Shown here: positions 34,266-43,547 of the stretch, in pieces
How the letters are laid out: each line of letters begins with the position of its first letter
How positions within the stretch are numbered: the first letter of the stretch is position 1
Assembly: GCF_900640175.1 (NCBI RefSeq)
Contig: NZ_CAAAJC010000023.1
Location: 1-47,264, forward strand
Direction: 5' to 3'
Length of the DNA: 47,264 nt
Origin: Legionella sp. W10-070
GTDB taxonomy: Bacteria > Pseudomonadota > Gammaproteobacteria > Legionellales > Legionellaceae
The notes under the pieces: generated by a model
The model's database searches: none
What the model was told of the DNA's origin: nothing
The model's input: the letters and a program-made list of their open reading frames with translations, nothing else
Position numbers and translations under genes: made by a program

Positions 34266-34946
34266 TTAAGCAGAAGTGGTATAAAGGGTGGGATCAGCTA
34301 CCCCTGCTGCCTTAAAGCCTTGTTTGCGTAAAGCGCAACTGTCGCAACGTCCGCAGGCTTCCCCTGATTCTTTGGCCTGATAGCAGGAAACAGTCAGCGC
34401 ATAATCTACCCCCAACCCGACTCCTTTGAGAATGGTCTCTGCCTTGGTCAAGTATTGCAATGGCGCATGCAGCCTGAAGGGATGCCCTTCAACACCTGCT
34501 TTGGTTGCCAGATTGGCCAGGGTTTGAAAGGCGCTGATAAATTCAGGGCGGCAATCCGGGTAACCTGAATAATCAACTGCGCTGATGCCGATAAAAATAT
34601 CGTTGGCAGCGATTGCTTCTGCCAATCCCAGTGCGATAGCCAGAAAAATCGTGTTACGGGCTGGAACATAGGTAACAGGTATCGCTTTGGAACCGCTATA
34701 GTCAGGCACGGCAATGGAATTGTCAGTTAATGCTGAGCTGCCAAACTGGCCAATATCCAGGTTGACAATCCGGTGAGCAGTTACCTGAAAATAATGAGCG
34801 ATGCGTTCTGCTGCCGCTAATTCTGCAGTATGCCGTTGGCCATAGGCAAAACTAAGCGCATGGCAATCAAATCCTTCTGCCTTGGCGATAGCCAGGCAGG
34901 TGGTGGAATCTAATCCGCCTGATAGTAAGACCACGGCTTTTTTCAT
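34266..34946 (-). CDS. queC: 7-cyano-7-deazaguanine synthase
   Basis: A 226-residue ATP-dependent enzyme converting 7-carboxy-7-deazaguanine to preQ0, a precursor of the tRNA base queuosine. The PP-loop [13 protein letters not shown] lies at the N terminus (7-19), SFAYGQRH near 32, and the zinc cysteines are in [20 protein letters not shown] near the C terminus. The length is as usual. It stands alone; the other queuosine genes are not in the window. Confidence 0.96.
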   Translation of the reverse strand: MKKAVVLLSGGLDSTTCLAIAKAEGFDCHALSFAYGQRHTAELAAAERIAHYFQVTAHRIVNLDIGQFGSSALTDNSIAVPDYSGSKAIPVTYVPARNTIFLAIALGLAEAIAANDIFIGISAVDYSGYPDCRPEFISAFQTLANLATKAGVEGHPFRLHAPLQYLTKAETILKGVGLGVDYALTVSCYQAKESGEACGRCDSCALRKQGFKAAGVADPTLYTTSA

Positions 34947-35141
34947 AATCTTATCTCATAAAAAGCGACGAAAACCGCTCCTTTAAATGACGGGATAATA
35001 GTTGAAAACAACCGATTTTTAAACAATAATTACCAGCAACTCCAGTTTTAATTCCACCCGAGCCATAAAGGATTATTTTCCATAGGAATGTTTGTTTTCA
35101 ATAAATAAAGTATCAATAGTGTAAATTTAGTCAATTTTTGC

Positions 35142-35170
35142 TTGTTCCGCCAACAGATGATATGTTATAA
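35142..35170 (+). promoter_or_regulatory. Possible promoter of the coiled-coil membrane protein gene
   Basis: -35 TTGTTC (35142-35147), 17 bp, -10 TTATAA (35165-35170). It lies in the AT-rich 297-bp gap between queC and the gene at 35244; nothing else was seen in that gap. Confidence 0.35.
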
Positions 35171-35243
35171 AAAAGAACATATTGAGCATTTTAGAATGTT
35201 AAAACATTTTTTGGTCACCAAGACTATATAATGAGGTGATATC

Positions 35244-37310
35244 ATGGCTGGCGGCAATAATAAATTTTACCAACTACTGCAACTCGAAGATAGCCTTTAT
35301 AAAGCTGCCCGCTTAACCACCCCTCCTGAAAAACCATTTGCAACCAGTTTTGATGCGCTTGCGCCGCAAAGAAAGGAGATAGCCAGCCTATTGAGCCTCT
35401 ATAGTGAACAATTGAAGACGCTCAACCCGGTTATGTTTAAATTTTCTTCAGAAATCCAACGGGAACAATACAGAAAACAGTTGCTATTTACCCTCTATTT
35501 GTTCTACGCCCAACACCAAATTGATGAAGCTGAAGGCAGGAAACGTGCCCTGCAAGAATCAGTAGACGGTATCAATAAATGCCTGAAACGCTTGCAGGAT
35601 TTAAAGCTCTCTGCGGTAAAAGCAGATGACGATAACCAGTTGCAAGCTGCACTTAATGACTCAGAAAAATACCTGAAGTACTTGGGATTAACCCTCATCG
35701 CCCCCTGGATTGTTAACAAAATGATGGCGGTTGTTGATGGTGAGACAAAGGAAGAAGTACTCATCAATACTGGTTCTGAAAATATCCAGGTTTTTGCGGT
35801 TAAAGACACCAAAACCAGCGGCATTGCCGAAGGCGGCAAAAACAAGTTTTTGATTGACAAAATGTCTGAGCTTAATATGTGGCGTCTTTTCTGGGTTTGG
35901 GCCGGCGCATTGGATGCCAGTATCGTTGATCTCCTGCCGGATGACTTCGACCATAAGGCACAGGCTCAGGCAGAATTGGCCTCTCCTTCGCCGGTTATGG
36001 GTTATATGAGCTGGATTCTTTACTATACCCGTTTTGGTATCAACCTGCTTTTGCTCCTTAAACATACTTTCGGCTGGGGAATTAGTGACGAAGAGGCAAA
36101 AGTTCCTGCCTGGGAACGTTTTAAAACCCAGTGGCAGCAACGAAAGTTTGCCTTGCTCAATGATTCCATCTGGGCAACGGCCAATCTGGTTTGCTTTTTC
36201 TGGCTCAGGGGGCCTGGGATGATGGGTTATGGCGGTAATCTTTTGACCGCAGTGCTGTTGTTGATGGATTTGAGCTTGAATATCTGGCGGTTTATGGAAG
36301 AAAGTACCCGGCATAATGCGGAAGTACTGGCTTTAAACAAACGAAAAAAAGAGCTGACCAAAGCGCTAAATATGGAAAAAGGAAGGTTAGATGTTTTGAA
36401 CAAAGATAAAGGAAAAAATGCTGCAGAAATTAAGAAATCAGAGGCTAAACAAGAGGAATTGCAGGCTCAGTTGAGACAACTTAAAAAAACCATTGTGCAA
36501 AATGAAACGGCCTGGAAATACAAAAAATATAGCCTGATCAACGACACAGCTTATGCGGCCGGCTTATTGTTTGCTTTCAGCCTCCTTTGCTGCTTTTTCT
36601 TCCCCCCGGCAGCGATTGCACCTGCTGTGGTGATGATTTTAGGGGTGGCAGGGGCTGCCCTGTGCTTTACCCTGACTCTGCTGACTGCGGCCGTGAGCGG
36701 CGGCATAGAAATAGCCCGTGCTAAAGAGTCTGCAGCAGATGTCAAGGCTCAGTGCAGGGTCCTCCTTGGCCAGTTTATCAAAGCGGACGATGAGAATACG
36801 AAAAAATTGCTGTATCTGGAAATGAAAGGATTGATGGCGGAAAGCAATTATCAGCAGGCGGTGGCCAGGTTTCAGATGGTCAAACTGGTACGCTCCGTAT
36901 TTGTTGATGCCTTGATTCCTGCTCTAGTCTTTGCCTCAGTGGTTTTCATGCCTATGGGAATAGGGCTTGCCGTGATGGCGGCGGGATTGGCAGTTGCTTT
37001 AATCTCCCATCTGATCTTAAGCCGATTTGCGCCGCAGCGGGAGGATATGGGCGATTTGGCGAAATTTGAAGAGGAAAAGTTTGACAGCGAATTCAGCACT
37101 TTTGCAAATAATTTGGAATCGAAATCTGCAGAAAGTGATAAAAATATTGAGAAAATCAAAGACAAGGAGTTAGTGGCACTTTTTGCAGCGCCAAAACCGC
37201 AAAAGCAAAGCAAGCCCGGTTGTTTTGGCTTGTTTGCTTCCAATAATGAAAAACCTCGATCTGAACCGTCTACTCTATGCCTGGCTGGGGACTCCAAGAA
37301 AACTAACTAG
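35244..37310 (+). CDS. Large coiled-coil membrane protein of unknown function
   Basis: A 688-residue protein of unrecognised family. The N-terminal 250 residues are soluble and helical. Membrane-like segments lie at about 253-275, 308-345, 434-490 and 553-592. A charged coiled coil occupies about 355-420. A module recurs: QRKFALLNDSIWATANLVCF near 299 resembles YKKYSLINDTAYAAGLLFAF near 426, and FFFPPAAIAPAVVMILGVAG near 451 resembles VFMPMGIGLAVMAAGLAVAL near 567. The C-terminal 40 residues are hydrophilic and rich in K, S and E. GAGGTGAT precedes the ATG. Large coiled-coil membrane proteins of this kind are common among Legionella effectors, but that assignment is inference. Confidence 0.75.
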   Translation: MAGGNNKFYQLLQLEDSLYKAARLTTPPEKPFATSFDALAPQRKEIASLLSLYSEQLKTLNPVMFKFSSEIQREQYRKQLLFTLYLFYAQHQIDEAEGRKRALQESVDGINKCLKRLQDLKLSAVKADDDNQLQAALNDSEKYLKYLGLTLIAPWIVNKMMAVVDGETKEEVLINTGSENIQVFAVKDTKTSGIAEGGKNKFLIDKMSELNMWRLFWVWAGALDASIVDLLPDDFDHKAQAQAELASPSPVMGYMSWILYYTRFGINLLLLLKHTFGWGISDEEAKVPAWERFKTQWQQRKFALLNDSIWATANLVCFFWLRGPGMMGYGGNLLTAVLLLMDLSLNIWRFMEESTRHNAEVLALNKRKKELTKALNMEKGRLDVLNKDKGKNAAEIKKSEAKQEELQAQLRQLKKTIVQNETAWKYKKYSLINDTAYAAGLLFAFSLLCCFFFPPAAIAPAVVMILGVAGAALCFTLTLLTAAVSGGIEIARAKESAADVKAQCRVLLGQFIKADDENTKKLLYLEMKGLMAESNYQQAVARFQMVKLVRSVFVDALIPALVFASVVFMPMGIGLAVMAAGLAVALISHLILSRFAPQREDMGDLAKFEEEKFDSEFSTFANNLESKSAESDKNIEKIKDKELVALFAAPKPQKQSKPGCFGLFASNNEKPRSEPSTLCLAGDSKKTN

Positions 37311-37418
37311 GCCCAACTGATTTGGTTGGTGGTTACGTTCATATTTGCAAATCACAAGAAATCTCCTTCCCCATGCTGTGACAAGGGAGGGAGCATGCGC
37401 CACTGCATTTTGATTACC

Positions 37419-37447
37419 TTGGGTATATTGCAAAAAAAGTGTATAAT
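37419..37447 (+). promoter_or_regulatory. Promoter of mnmG-rsmG-parAB
   Basis: -35 TTGGGT (37419-37424), 17 bp, perfect -10 TATAAT (37442-37447), 32 nt before the mnmG ATG. Confidence 0.6.
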
Positions 37448-37479
37448 TGCAGGATTTGTTGCGCAATTTATTTTCTCTC

Positions 37480-39354
37480 ATGAATCTTGAAAAGCATTAT
37501 GATGTGATTGTCGTCGGTGGCGGCCATGCAGGTACTGAAGCAGCACTGGCTGCGGCGCGTTTAGGGGCGCAAACCCTGCTGCTGACCCATAACATGGACA
37601 TGTTGGGACAAATGTCTTGTAATCCGGCGATTGGCGGCATCGGCAAAGGCCATCTGGTGAAAGAAATCGATGCCCTGGACGGAGCGATGGCACTCGCTGC
37701 TGATAAAGCGGGGATTCAGTTCCGTATCCTGAACGCTTCCAAGGGACCGGCAGTCAGAGCAACACGGGCTCAGGCGGATCGGGTGCTTTATCGCCAGGTG
37801 ATTCGCCAGCAATTGCAGGCACAGGCTAACCTGACTTTATTCCAGCAGGCGGTGGATGACCTGCTGGTTGAAGGGGAACGGGTCACTGGCGTTGTTACCC
37901 AGATGGGGCTTAGGCTGCGTGCGCGGGCAGTGGTTCTTACCGTCGGTACCTTTTTAGGCGGCAAGATCCATATTGGTATGAGCCAATATGCAGGTGGGCG
38001 GGCAGGTGACCCGCCTGCCATTGCCCTGGCGAATCGCTTAAGAGAGCTTGAACTGCCTGTCGGCCGCTTAAAAACAGGCACGCCGCCGCGGATTGATGGC
38101 CGCTCCCTTGATTATCAGCAGATGACGGTGCAGCCTGGCGATGAGCCGGTGCCTGTTTTTTCATATTTGGCAACCACCGCTTTACATCCTGTTCAGGTGC
38201 CCTGCTATATTACTCACACCACCAGTGCCACTCATGAAATTATTCAGGCTAATTTACACCAGTCACCAATGTATGCCGGGGTGATTGAGGGAGTCGGGCC
38301 GCGCTACTGTCCTTCAATCGAAGACAAGGTCGTTCGTTTTGCTGATAAATTATCCCATCAAATTTTCGTCGAGCCTGAGGGGCTGACTACCGATGAAATA
38401 TACCCCAACGGGATTTCTACCAGTTTGCCTTTTGATGTTCAGGTTGAATTTGTGCGAACCATTAAGGGTTTTGAAAACGCCCATATCACTCGCCCAGGCT
38501 ATGCCATTGAGTATGATTATTTTGATCCGCGCGGCCTGACGTCTTTCCTGCAAACCAAACCGTTGGCTAATCTTTTTTTTGCAGGGCAAATTAACGGAAC
38601 CACCGGTTATGAGGAAGCCGCGGCGCAGGGGTTAATTGCCGGGATGAATGCGGCATTGCAGACACAGGACAAAGCGCTGTGGAGTCCGCGCCGGGATGAG
38701 GCTTACATGGGCGTATTGATTGATGATTTGATTACCTGTGGTACGCAGGAACCTTACCGGATGTTTACCTCCAGGGCGGAATACCGTTTGCTATTGCGCG
38801 AAGATAATGCCGATTTACGCTTGACTGAAAAAGGCCGTGAATTAGGGCTGGTGGGAGAGGGGCGCTGGAGCGCCTTTTGCGAGAAACGGGAAGCTATCGA
38901 GCGAGCCCAGTCATCGCTGAAGTCAGCTGTTGTACGTGTTGTTCATAATGAGACCTTGAATCAGGTGCTTGAAACTCCCCTGCAACAGGATTGTAAAGCG
39001 GCTGAGTTACTCAAGCGACCGGAAGTCAGTTATCAGGATTTACAAGAGGTTGAAGGGTTAAACCTTCCTGAACTGACTGCAGAAGTGGCAGAGCAGGTGG
39101 AAATTCAAAGCAAGTATGCCGGATATATTGAACGTCAGCTGCTGGATATTGAGCGTTTAAAAAAACATGAAAATACCAGACTTCCTGCGGCATTGGATTA
39201 TACCCAGGTTAAAGGGTTATCAACAGAAGTGATGCAGAAATTAACCAGAATCAGACCGGCCACATTGGCTCAGGCTGGACGGATTTCCGGTGTTACGCCT
39301 GCTGCCTTGTCTTTATTGCTGGTCCATCTGAAAAAACACCGGGAAGCGGTATGA
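37480..39354 (+). CDS. mnmG: tRNA uridine-5-carboxymethylaminomethyl modification enzyme
   Basis: The FAD-dependent partner of MnmE, installing the cmnm5 group at wobble uridine of tRNAs. The 624-residue protein starts with the Rossmann motif [37 protein letters not shown] and [14 protein letters not shown] are also family segments. The ATG at 37480 is preferred over a TTG at 37447, because the promoter -10 box overlaps the latter. It overlaps rsmG by 4 bp. The mnmG-rsmG-parA-parB order is a typical replication-origin neighbourhood, although no dnaA, oriC or atp genes are in the window. Confidence 0.96.
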   Translation: MNLEKHYDVIVVGGGHAGTEAALAAARLGAQTLLLTHNMDMLGQMSCNPAIGGIGKGHLVKEIDALDGAMALAADKAGIQFRILNASKGPAVRATRAQADRVLYRQVIRQQLQAQANLTLFQQAVDDLLVEGERVTGVVTQMGLRLRARAVVLTVGTFLGGKIHIGMSQYAGGRAGDPPAIALANRLRELELPVGRLKTGTPPRIDGRSLDYQQMTVQPGDEPVPVFSYLATTALHPVQVPCYITHTTSATHEIIQANLHQSPMYAGVIEGVGPRYCPSIEDKVVRFADKLSHQIFVEPEGLTTDEIYPNGISTSLPFDVQVEFVRTIKGFENAHITRPGYAIEYDYFDPRGLTSFLQTKPLANLFFAGQINGTTGYEEAAAQGLIAGMNAALQTQDKALWSPRRDEAYMGVLIDDLITCGTQEPYRMFTSRAEYRLLLREDNADLRLTEKGRELGLVGEGRWSAFCEKREAIERAQSSLKSAVVRVVHNETLNQVLETPLQQDCKAAELLKRPEVSYQDLQEVEGLNLPELTAEVAEQVEIQSKYAGYIERQLLDIERLKKHENTRLPAALDYTQVKGLSTEVMQKLTRIRPATLAQAGRISGVTPAALSLLLVHLKKHREAV

Positions 39355-39974
39355 CGATGTCAGTAATCGAGCAACTCCTCAAAGAGGGGCTGAGGCGGCT
39401 TGGAATAGCGATCGATACAGCGCCCTTGCTGACCTATTTAAACTTACTTAATAAGTGGAACCACAGTTATAACCTGACAGCCATCAGGACGATGGAAGCG
39501 ATGGTGTACCGTCATTTACTGGACAGCCTGGCTATTGCGCCCTGGGTGAAGGGTAAGCGCTTGCTTGATGTTGGAACTGGGGCTGGATTGCCGGGTATTC
39601 CGCTGGCTCTTTATAAGCCTGATTTACAGGTGGTTTTGTTGGATAGCAATGGCAAGAAGATTCGCTTCTTACAAGAGGTAAAGCGTGTTTTGGCAATTAA
39701 TAATATTGAAATTGTTCAATCGCGTGTTGAAAACTACCACCCTCCTCAAGGTTTTGATACAGTAACAAGTCGAGCCTTCAGTGATTTGGCGCAGCTGTTA
39801 AAATGGACTTCTCACCTTATCGGCACCAGCGGTATCTGGCTTGCTATGAAGGGACGCCATCCTGAAGCAGAGCTGGCAAGCATCAACCTACCTTATCAGG
39901 TCAAGCCTTATACCGTACCCGGTTTGGATGGTGAGCGTTGCTGCGTGATTATCAACAATGCAACCAAGGAATAA
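39351..39974 (+). CDS. rsmG: 16S rRNA (guanine-527-N7)-methyltransferase
   Basis: A 207-residue SAM-dependent methyltransferase acting on 16S rRNA; loss gives low-level streptomycin resistance in other bacteria. The SAM site [16 protein letters not shown] lies near residue 65 and the substrate segment [13 protein letters not shown] near 31. It overlaps the mnmG stop by 4 bp (ATGA); a second ATG two codons later is an equally possible start. parA follows after 2 nt. Confidence 0.96.
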   Translation: MTMSVIEQLLKEGLRRLGIAIDTAPLLTYLNLLNKWNHSYNLTAIRTMEAMVYRHLLDSLAIAPWVKGKRLLDVGTGAGLPGIPLALYKPDLQVVLLDSNGKKIRFLQEVKRVLAINNIEIVQSRVENYHPPQGFDTVTSRAFSDLAQLLKWTSHLIGTSGIWLAMKGRHPEAELASINLPYQVKPYTVPGLDGERCCVIINNATKE

Positions 39975-39976
39975 CC

Positions 39977-40747
39977 ATGGCAAAAGTCATCGCCATTGCC
40001 AACCAAAAAGGAGGCGTGGGTAAAACTACAACAGCAATCAATCTGGCGGCATCGATTGCTGCTAATCGCCGTCAGGTATTACTGATTGATTTGGATCCCC
40101 AGGGTAATGCAACCATGGGATCTGGTATTGATAAAAGCAACCTGGTCCATACAGCTAATGATGTCTTATTACGGGATTGCCTGGCTACACAGGCCTCTTT
40201 AACCACAAGCTGTGGCTATGATCTGATTCCTGCGAATGGGGACTTGACCGTTGCCGAAGTAAGCCTCATGGAAAGAAATCATCGTGAAACCTTTCTTTTC
40301 AAGGCGTTACAGCCTGTACAAAGCACCTATGATTTCATTTTAATTGACTGTCCTCCTGCCTTAAATACCTTAACTATCAACGGATTGGTCGCTGCCGATT
40401 CTGTTTTGATCCCCATGCAGTGTGAATACTATGCCCTTGAAGGTTTGGCTGCCCTGATTTCAACTATTGAGCAGGTGAAGGCCAGCGTTAACCCGCGCCT
40501 GCATATTGAAGGTGTTCTGCGAACCATGTACGATGCACGTAATCGTTTATGCTCTGAAGTCTCCAAGCAACTGCTTGAGCATTTTAGCCGTAAGGTTTAC
40601 CGTACGGTAATACCACGAAATATACGCTTGGCCGAAGCGCCCAGTCATGGCATGCCAGCTCTCTACTATGATAAAACGTCGCCTGGTGCTGCGGCTTATA
40701 TGGTTTTAGCGGCCGAGGTCATCAGTAAGCAACCAGTGACGGCTTAA
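39977..40747 (+). CDS. parA: Chromosome-partitioning ATPase ParA (Soj)
   Basis: A 256-residue ATPase that forms a nucleoid-bound gradient and moves ParB-parS complexes. The deviant Walker A is KGGVGKTTT (11-19), with LIDLDPQGNAT near 38 and LIDCPPALNTL near 115. The ATG at 39977 is chosen, since AAGGAA stands six bases upstream; the frame extends back into rsmG but without a ribosome site. The short, HTH-free form is that of chromosomal ParA. parB follows after 14 nt. Confidence 0.96.
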   Translation: MAKVIAIANQKGGVGKTTTAINLAASIAANRRQVLLIDLDPQGNATMGSGIDKSNLVHTANDVLLRDCLATQASLTTSCGYDLIPANGDLTVAEVSLMERNHRETFLFKALQPVQSTYDFILIDCPPALNTLTINGLVAADSVLIPMQCEYYALEGLAALISTIEQVKASVNPRLHIEGVLRTMYDARNRLCSEVSKQLLEHFSRKVYRTVIPRNIRLAEAPSHGMPALYYDKTSPGAAAYMVLAAEVISKQPVTA

Positions 40748-40761
40748 TTTGAGGTAATTTT

Positions 40762-41634
40762 ATGACAGGTAAACGCAGTGGTTTAGGACGTAATTTATCC
40801 GTTTTATTAGGTAATGCACCCACCGCCCTTTTTAATGAAAAGCCAGTGACTGACAGCTTGAGGTTGTCAATTCATAGTTTGCAACCAGGCAAATACCAAC
40901 CCCGTTCCGAAATTGAAGAAGCATCACTTGCCGAACTGGTTTCATCAATTAAGCAGCAGGGGTTACTGCAGCCTCTGGTGGTTCGTGAAATTTCCGGTGG
41001 CTGTTATGAGATTATCGCTGGCGAGCGCCGATGGCGGGCTTGTCAGCTGGCGGGATTGACGGAGGTTCCTGTCATTCTGCGTCAGGTTGATGATGAAACA
41101 GCTATGGCCATGGCTTTGGTTGAAAATTTGCAACGAGAAGATTTAAATGCCATGGATCAGGCTCGTGCCATGCATCGTCTTACCAGTGAGTTTGCCCTGA
41201 CCCATCAACAGGTTGCCGAGCTGCTTTCCAAATCACGTGCCGCCGTCAGTAATTATTTGCGTTTGTTAAGTTTAACTGCTGAAGTCCGGCGTTTATTGGA
41301 GCATGGTGACCTGGATATGGGGCATGCACGTGCCTTATTGATGCTTAATGAAACCCAACAAAATCAAGTTGCTCAGTTGGTTGTTGCTAAAAATTTATCG
41401 GTGCGGGAGACAGAAAAACTGGTTGCACGGGTGAAAGAAGGCAGGCCAGCATTAATCGCTCATAAGCCTGAGATTAATCCACGGATTCATCAGCAGTTGC
41501 AGACCCTTGCCGAACAACTCAATGCTAAAGTCAATATCAGACCAGGAAAAGCGGGGAAGGGGAGATTGGTTATCCACTATGAGACAGATCAAGGTTTACA
41601 AGCCGTTATTCAGCAGTTGACCAGAGGCAGGTAA
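40762..41634 (+). CDS. parB: Chromosome-partitioning protein ParB (Spo0J)
   Basis: A 290-residue CTP-dependent clamp that loads at parS sites. The N-terminal CTPase segments are GERRWRA (about 88-94) and ENLQREDLNAMDQA (near 116), followed by an HTH with TSEFALTHQQVAELLSKSRA and a C-terminal dimerisation domain. GAGG precedes the ATG by eight bases. No perfect parS site (TGTTTCACGTGAAACA) was found in the window. Confidence 0.96.
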   Translation: MTGKRSGLGRNLSVLLGNAPTALFNEKPVTDSLRLSIHSLQPGKYQPRSEIEEASLAELVSSIKQQGLLQPLVVREISGGCYEIIAGERRWRACQLAGLTEVPVILRQVDDETAMAMALVENLQREDLNAMDQARAMHRLTSEFALTHQQVAELLSKSRAAVSNYLRLLSLTAEVRRLLEHGDLDMGHARALLMLNETQQNQVAQLVVAKNLSVRETEKLVARVKEGRPALIAHKPEINPRIHQQLQTLAEQLNAKVNIRPGKAGKGRLVIHYETDQGLQAVIQQLTRGR

Positions 41635-41814
41635 GCGACCGGAATGGCTCTGGTGTCACTGTTAGTTGTGCTTTCCAAATTTGCCAGCAAAAAGCGGGTT
41701 GAAAATTTATAGCGGTAGTCCATTGCAAGGAAGCGGATAAATTGAGACTTTATTGCTCAAGTTGATGCAAGTTTTGACGATATAATGGATATATAGCAGC
41801 GGGAGGGAAGTGCC

Positions 41815-42087
41815 ATGCAAATTCAACCCGTACAACCTGTGGCCGTCAACTTAAAGTGCGGCCGTCTTTGTGCCTCCTGTTCGTTGGTAGAATTGACAGA
41901 TAATGAGATGCAGTTGACGAGTACCGATTATCTTGATAAGGATAGTCCGGTTGTTTTTACTGCAAAATTCTTCCGCGGTGAGGCAGTGATTAAGCATATT
42001 AATTTTTATCACTATCGTTTTACTTATACCCTGAGTATCAGCACCATAAAATACCAGCCTGGTTTGCTGGTTAACCAGCAGTTATAG
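41815..42087 (+). CDS. Small PilZ-like protein
   Basis: A 90-residue protein with alternating hydrophobic residues suggesting a compact beta barrel. The order of strands (C-S-L-V-E-L-T-D-N-E-M-Q-L, then S-P-V-V-F-T-A-K-F, then Y-R-F-T-Y-T-L-S-I) is like a PilZ domain, but the R-x-x-x-R and D-x-S-x-x-G motifs that bind cyclic di-GMP are missing. It could be a degenerate PilZ or another small beta protein. GGAGGG precedes the ATG by about eight bases, so the gene itself is likely real. It stands alone between parB and the second MITE. Confidence 0.5.
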   Translation: MQIQPVQPVAVNLKCGRLCASCSLVELTDNEMQLTSTDYLDKDSPVVFTAKFFRGEAVIKHINFYHYRFTYTLSISTIKYQPGLLVNQQL

Positions 42088-42123
42088 GGAAATCGATGAG
42101 TGTAAATGACCTTCCTCAAAGGG

Positions 42124-42299
42124 CTAGTACTGTTTCCATTTAGCCCTGACAGGTTGTCTTGTGCAAATTGTTCTGTTTTTTGTCATCCCCGCGAAGGCGG
42201 GGCTCCATGAAGGATATAGCACGGAGCGCCTTAAAAATGGATTCCCGCCTTTGCGGGAATGACAAACAACCTGTCAAAACTAAATCGAAACGGTACTAG
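42124..42299 (-). mobile_element. MITE copy 2 (172 bp plus flanking CTAG on each side)
   Basis: Same length as the element at 15102-15277 and inverted relative to it, bounded by CTAG at 42124-42127 and 42296-42299. Its left inverted repeat has drifted (TACTGTTTCCATTTAG against TACCGTTTCGATTTAG at the other end). It lies in the gap between the PilZ-like gene (ending 42087) and the convergent OTU gene (ending 42317). No transposase is present. Confidence 0.85.
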
Positions 42300-42316
42300 T
42301 GCTCTCGGAGTGAAGG

Positions 42317-43435
42317 TTAGGCTGCTGGAGAGAACCCTCTTTGCTGTTTTGTCTCAAGCTGCGCAAAAACTTTTTCAGAAGGAAGTTGGCCTATGCTGAC
42401 AGCACGGGCAATAGCGTGAATCAGCTCCCTGGTCATTTGTTCCTCATGATGCTCATTTGGCATGGTTACTATTGTCCTGCCGTGCTGCTTACCTTCAATG
42501 GCATCAAAGAAATGTTGATTACCATGTTCGATCCCGACATATTTTACCCGGCCTTGTAAATAGTCACTTTTTTGCATCCCGTGAACATAGATGTCCAGAA
42601 GGCCGTTTTGGGTTATTTCTCCTGCCGTGACAGCTGCTAGCAGACGAGTTCTGGTATCTTCAAATTCATCCAGTAAACGTTGATCTTCGGCTTTGATTGT
42701 AGCCAGAATTTGTTCCATTTCCGGATCATTATTGCCAATACTTGCCGGCTGAAGCGGGTCTACAGAAATTGTTCTTACTTTTTCAAAGCGCTCCGGTTGA
42801 CTTACCTGGGGAATATAATGGTTGTCCTGCAGTTGAATGATCACCGGTTTTCCTCTGAGACTTCCTGCCGTATCAGTCTTTCCATATTGGAGCTGCAGCG
42901 GTAATTCCTTTCCTTTATTAACAACTTTCACTTGAACAGGCAGGTTCAAGGCATTTGCGATGGCCGCGATTGCTGTTTCATCAATCCAGGTTGTTTCAAG
43001 GCGCATGGCAGAAGGGGTGGTAGGCATGGTTTCGTTTTTATCAAAAAATGCCCCTCGGTAAATTTCCGGATGAGCCACTATTTCATCGACTGCAATCTGG
43101 CGTAATGTGTAGGCCATAGTCTGAATTAATTTTGCCATTGAGAAAGGTGTTTTGCTCATTAATTCAATCTGATCGGTGGAGGTTAGCAAGTGTCCCAGCG
43201 GCTGCTGCTCGGGAAAATAGTTGAAATGTTGCTGCAACAGGCTTTTGGTTAACTCCCTGCTACGCAATTTATCACTTAATGCCTTGTCGATGATTGCGGC
43301 TGCCAGGGCTCTAAAGCCACAGTCGCCCTGTCCTCCGACATCAACGAAGATAGCCCTCAGATCTTGTTTGGTTTTGGGGGTAAGTTGAGGGCCAGAGGTT
43401 GCCCTGGTACCAAAAAAACCTGCAGTAGTTGCCAT
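42317..43435 (-). CDS. OTU-type cysteine protease (deubiquitinase-like), candidate effector
   Basis: A 372-residue protein with an N-terminal OTU-like domain. The nucleophile motif is Q-G-D-C-G-F-R-A-L-A (Cys39 from the chosen start), and the catalytic histidine is in L-Q-D-N-H-Y-I-P (His206); between them T-W-I-D-E-T-A-I-A-A-I-A-N-A-L-N-L-P-V-Q is the usual OTU stretch before the last strands. The gap between Cys and His is long, with a helical insertion, as in the Legionella OTU (LOT) deubiquitinases. The C-terminal third is an unassigned helical region. ATG at 43435 is preferred because AAGGGG stands eight bases upstream; one at 43462 adds nine residues. No signal peptide. Function in host ubiquitin removal is inference. 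Confidence 0.78.
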   Translation of the reverse strand: MATTAGFFGTRATSGPQLTPKTKQDLRAIFVDVGGQGDCGFRALAAAIIDKALSDKLRSRELTKSLLQQHFNYFPEQQPLGHLLTSTDQIELMSKTPFSMAKLIQTMAYTLRQIAVDEIVAHPEIYRGAFFDKNETMPTTPSAMRLETTWIDETAIAAIANALNLPVQVKVVNKGKELPLQLQYGKTDTAGSLRGKPVIIQLQDNHYIPQVSQPERFEKVRTISVDPLQPASIGNNDPEMEQILATIKAEDQRLLDEFEDTRTRLLAAVTAGEITQNGLLDIYVHGMQKSDYLQGRVKYVGIEHGNQHFFDAIEGKQHGRTIVTMPNEHHEEQMTRELIHAIARAVSIGQLPSEKVFAQLETKQQRGFSPAA

Positions 43436-43547
43436 AGCAGTTACCCCTTCTGTTTGATTCATAGTTCCATTCTAATCAAATTAAATTAAGAAAATATTAA
43501 CTGCGAATTTACAGTATAATGCATAAATTTAAATTAGTTATTCCCAT

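Noticed and set aside
35688-36314. A 208-codon minus-strand frame
   Set aside because: It lies entirely inside the 688-residue plus-strand gene, which has a good start, membrane topology and repeats; the antisense frame has none of these.
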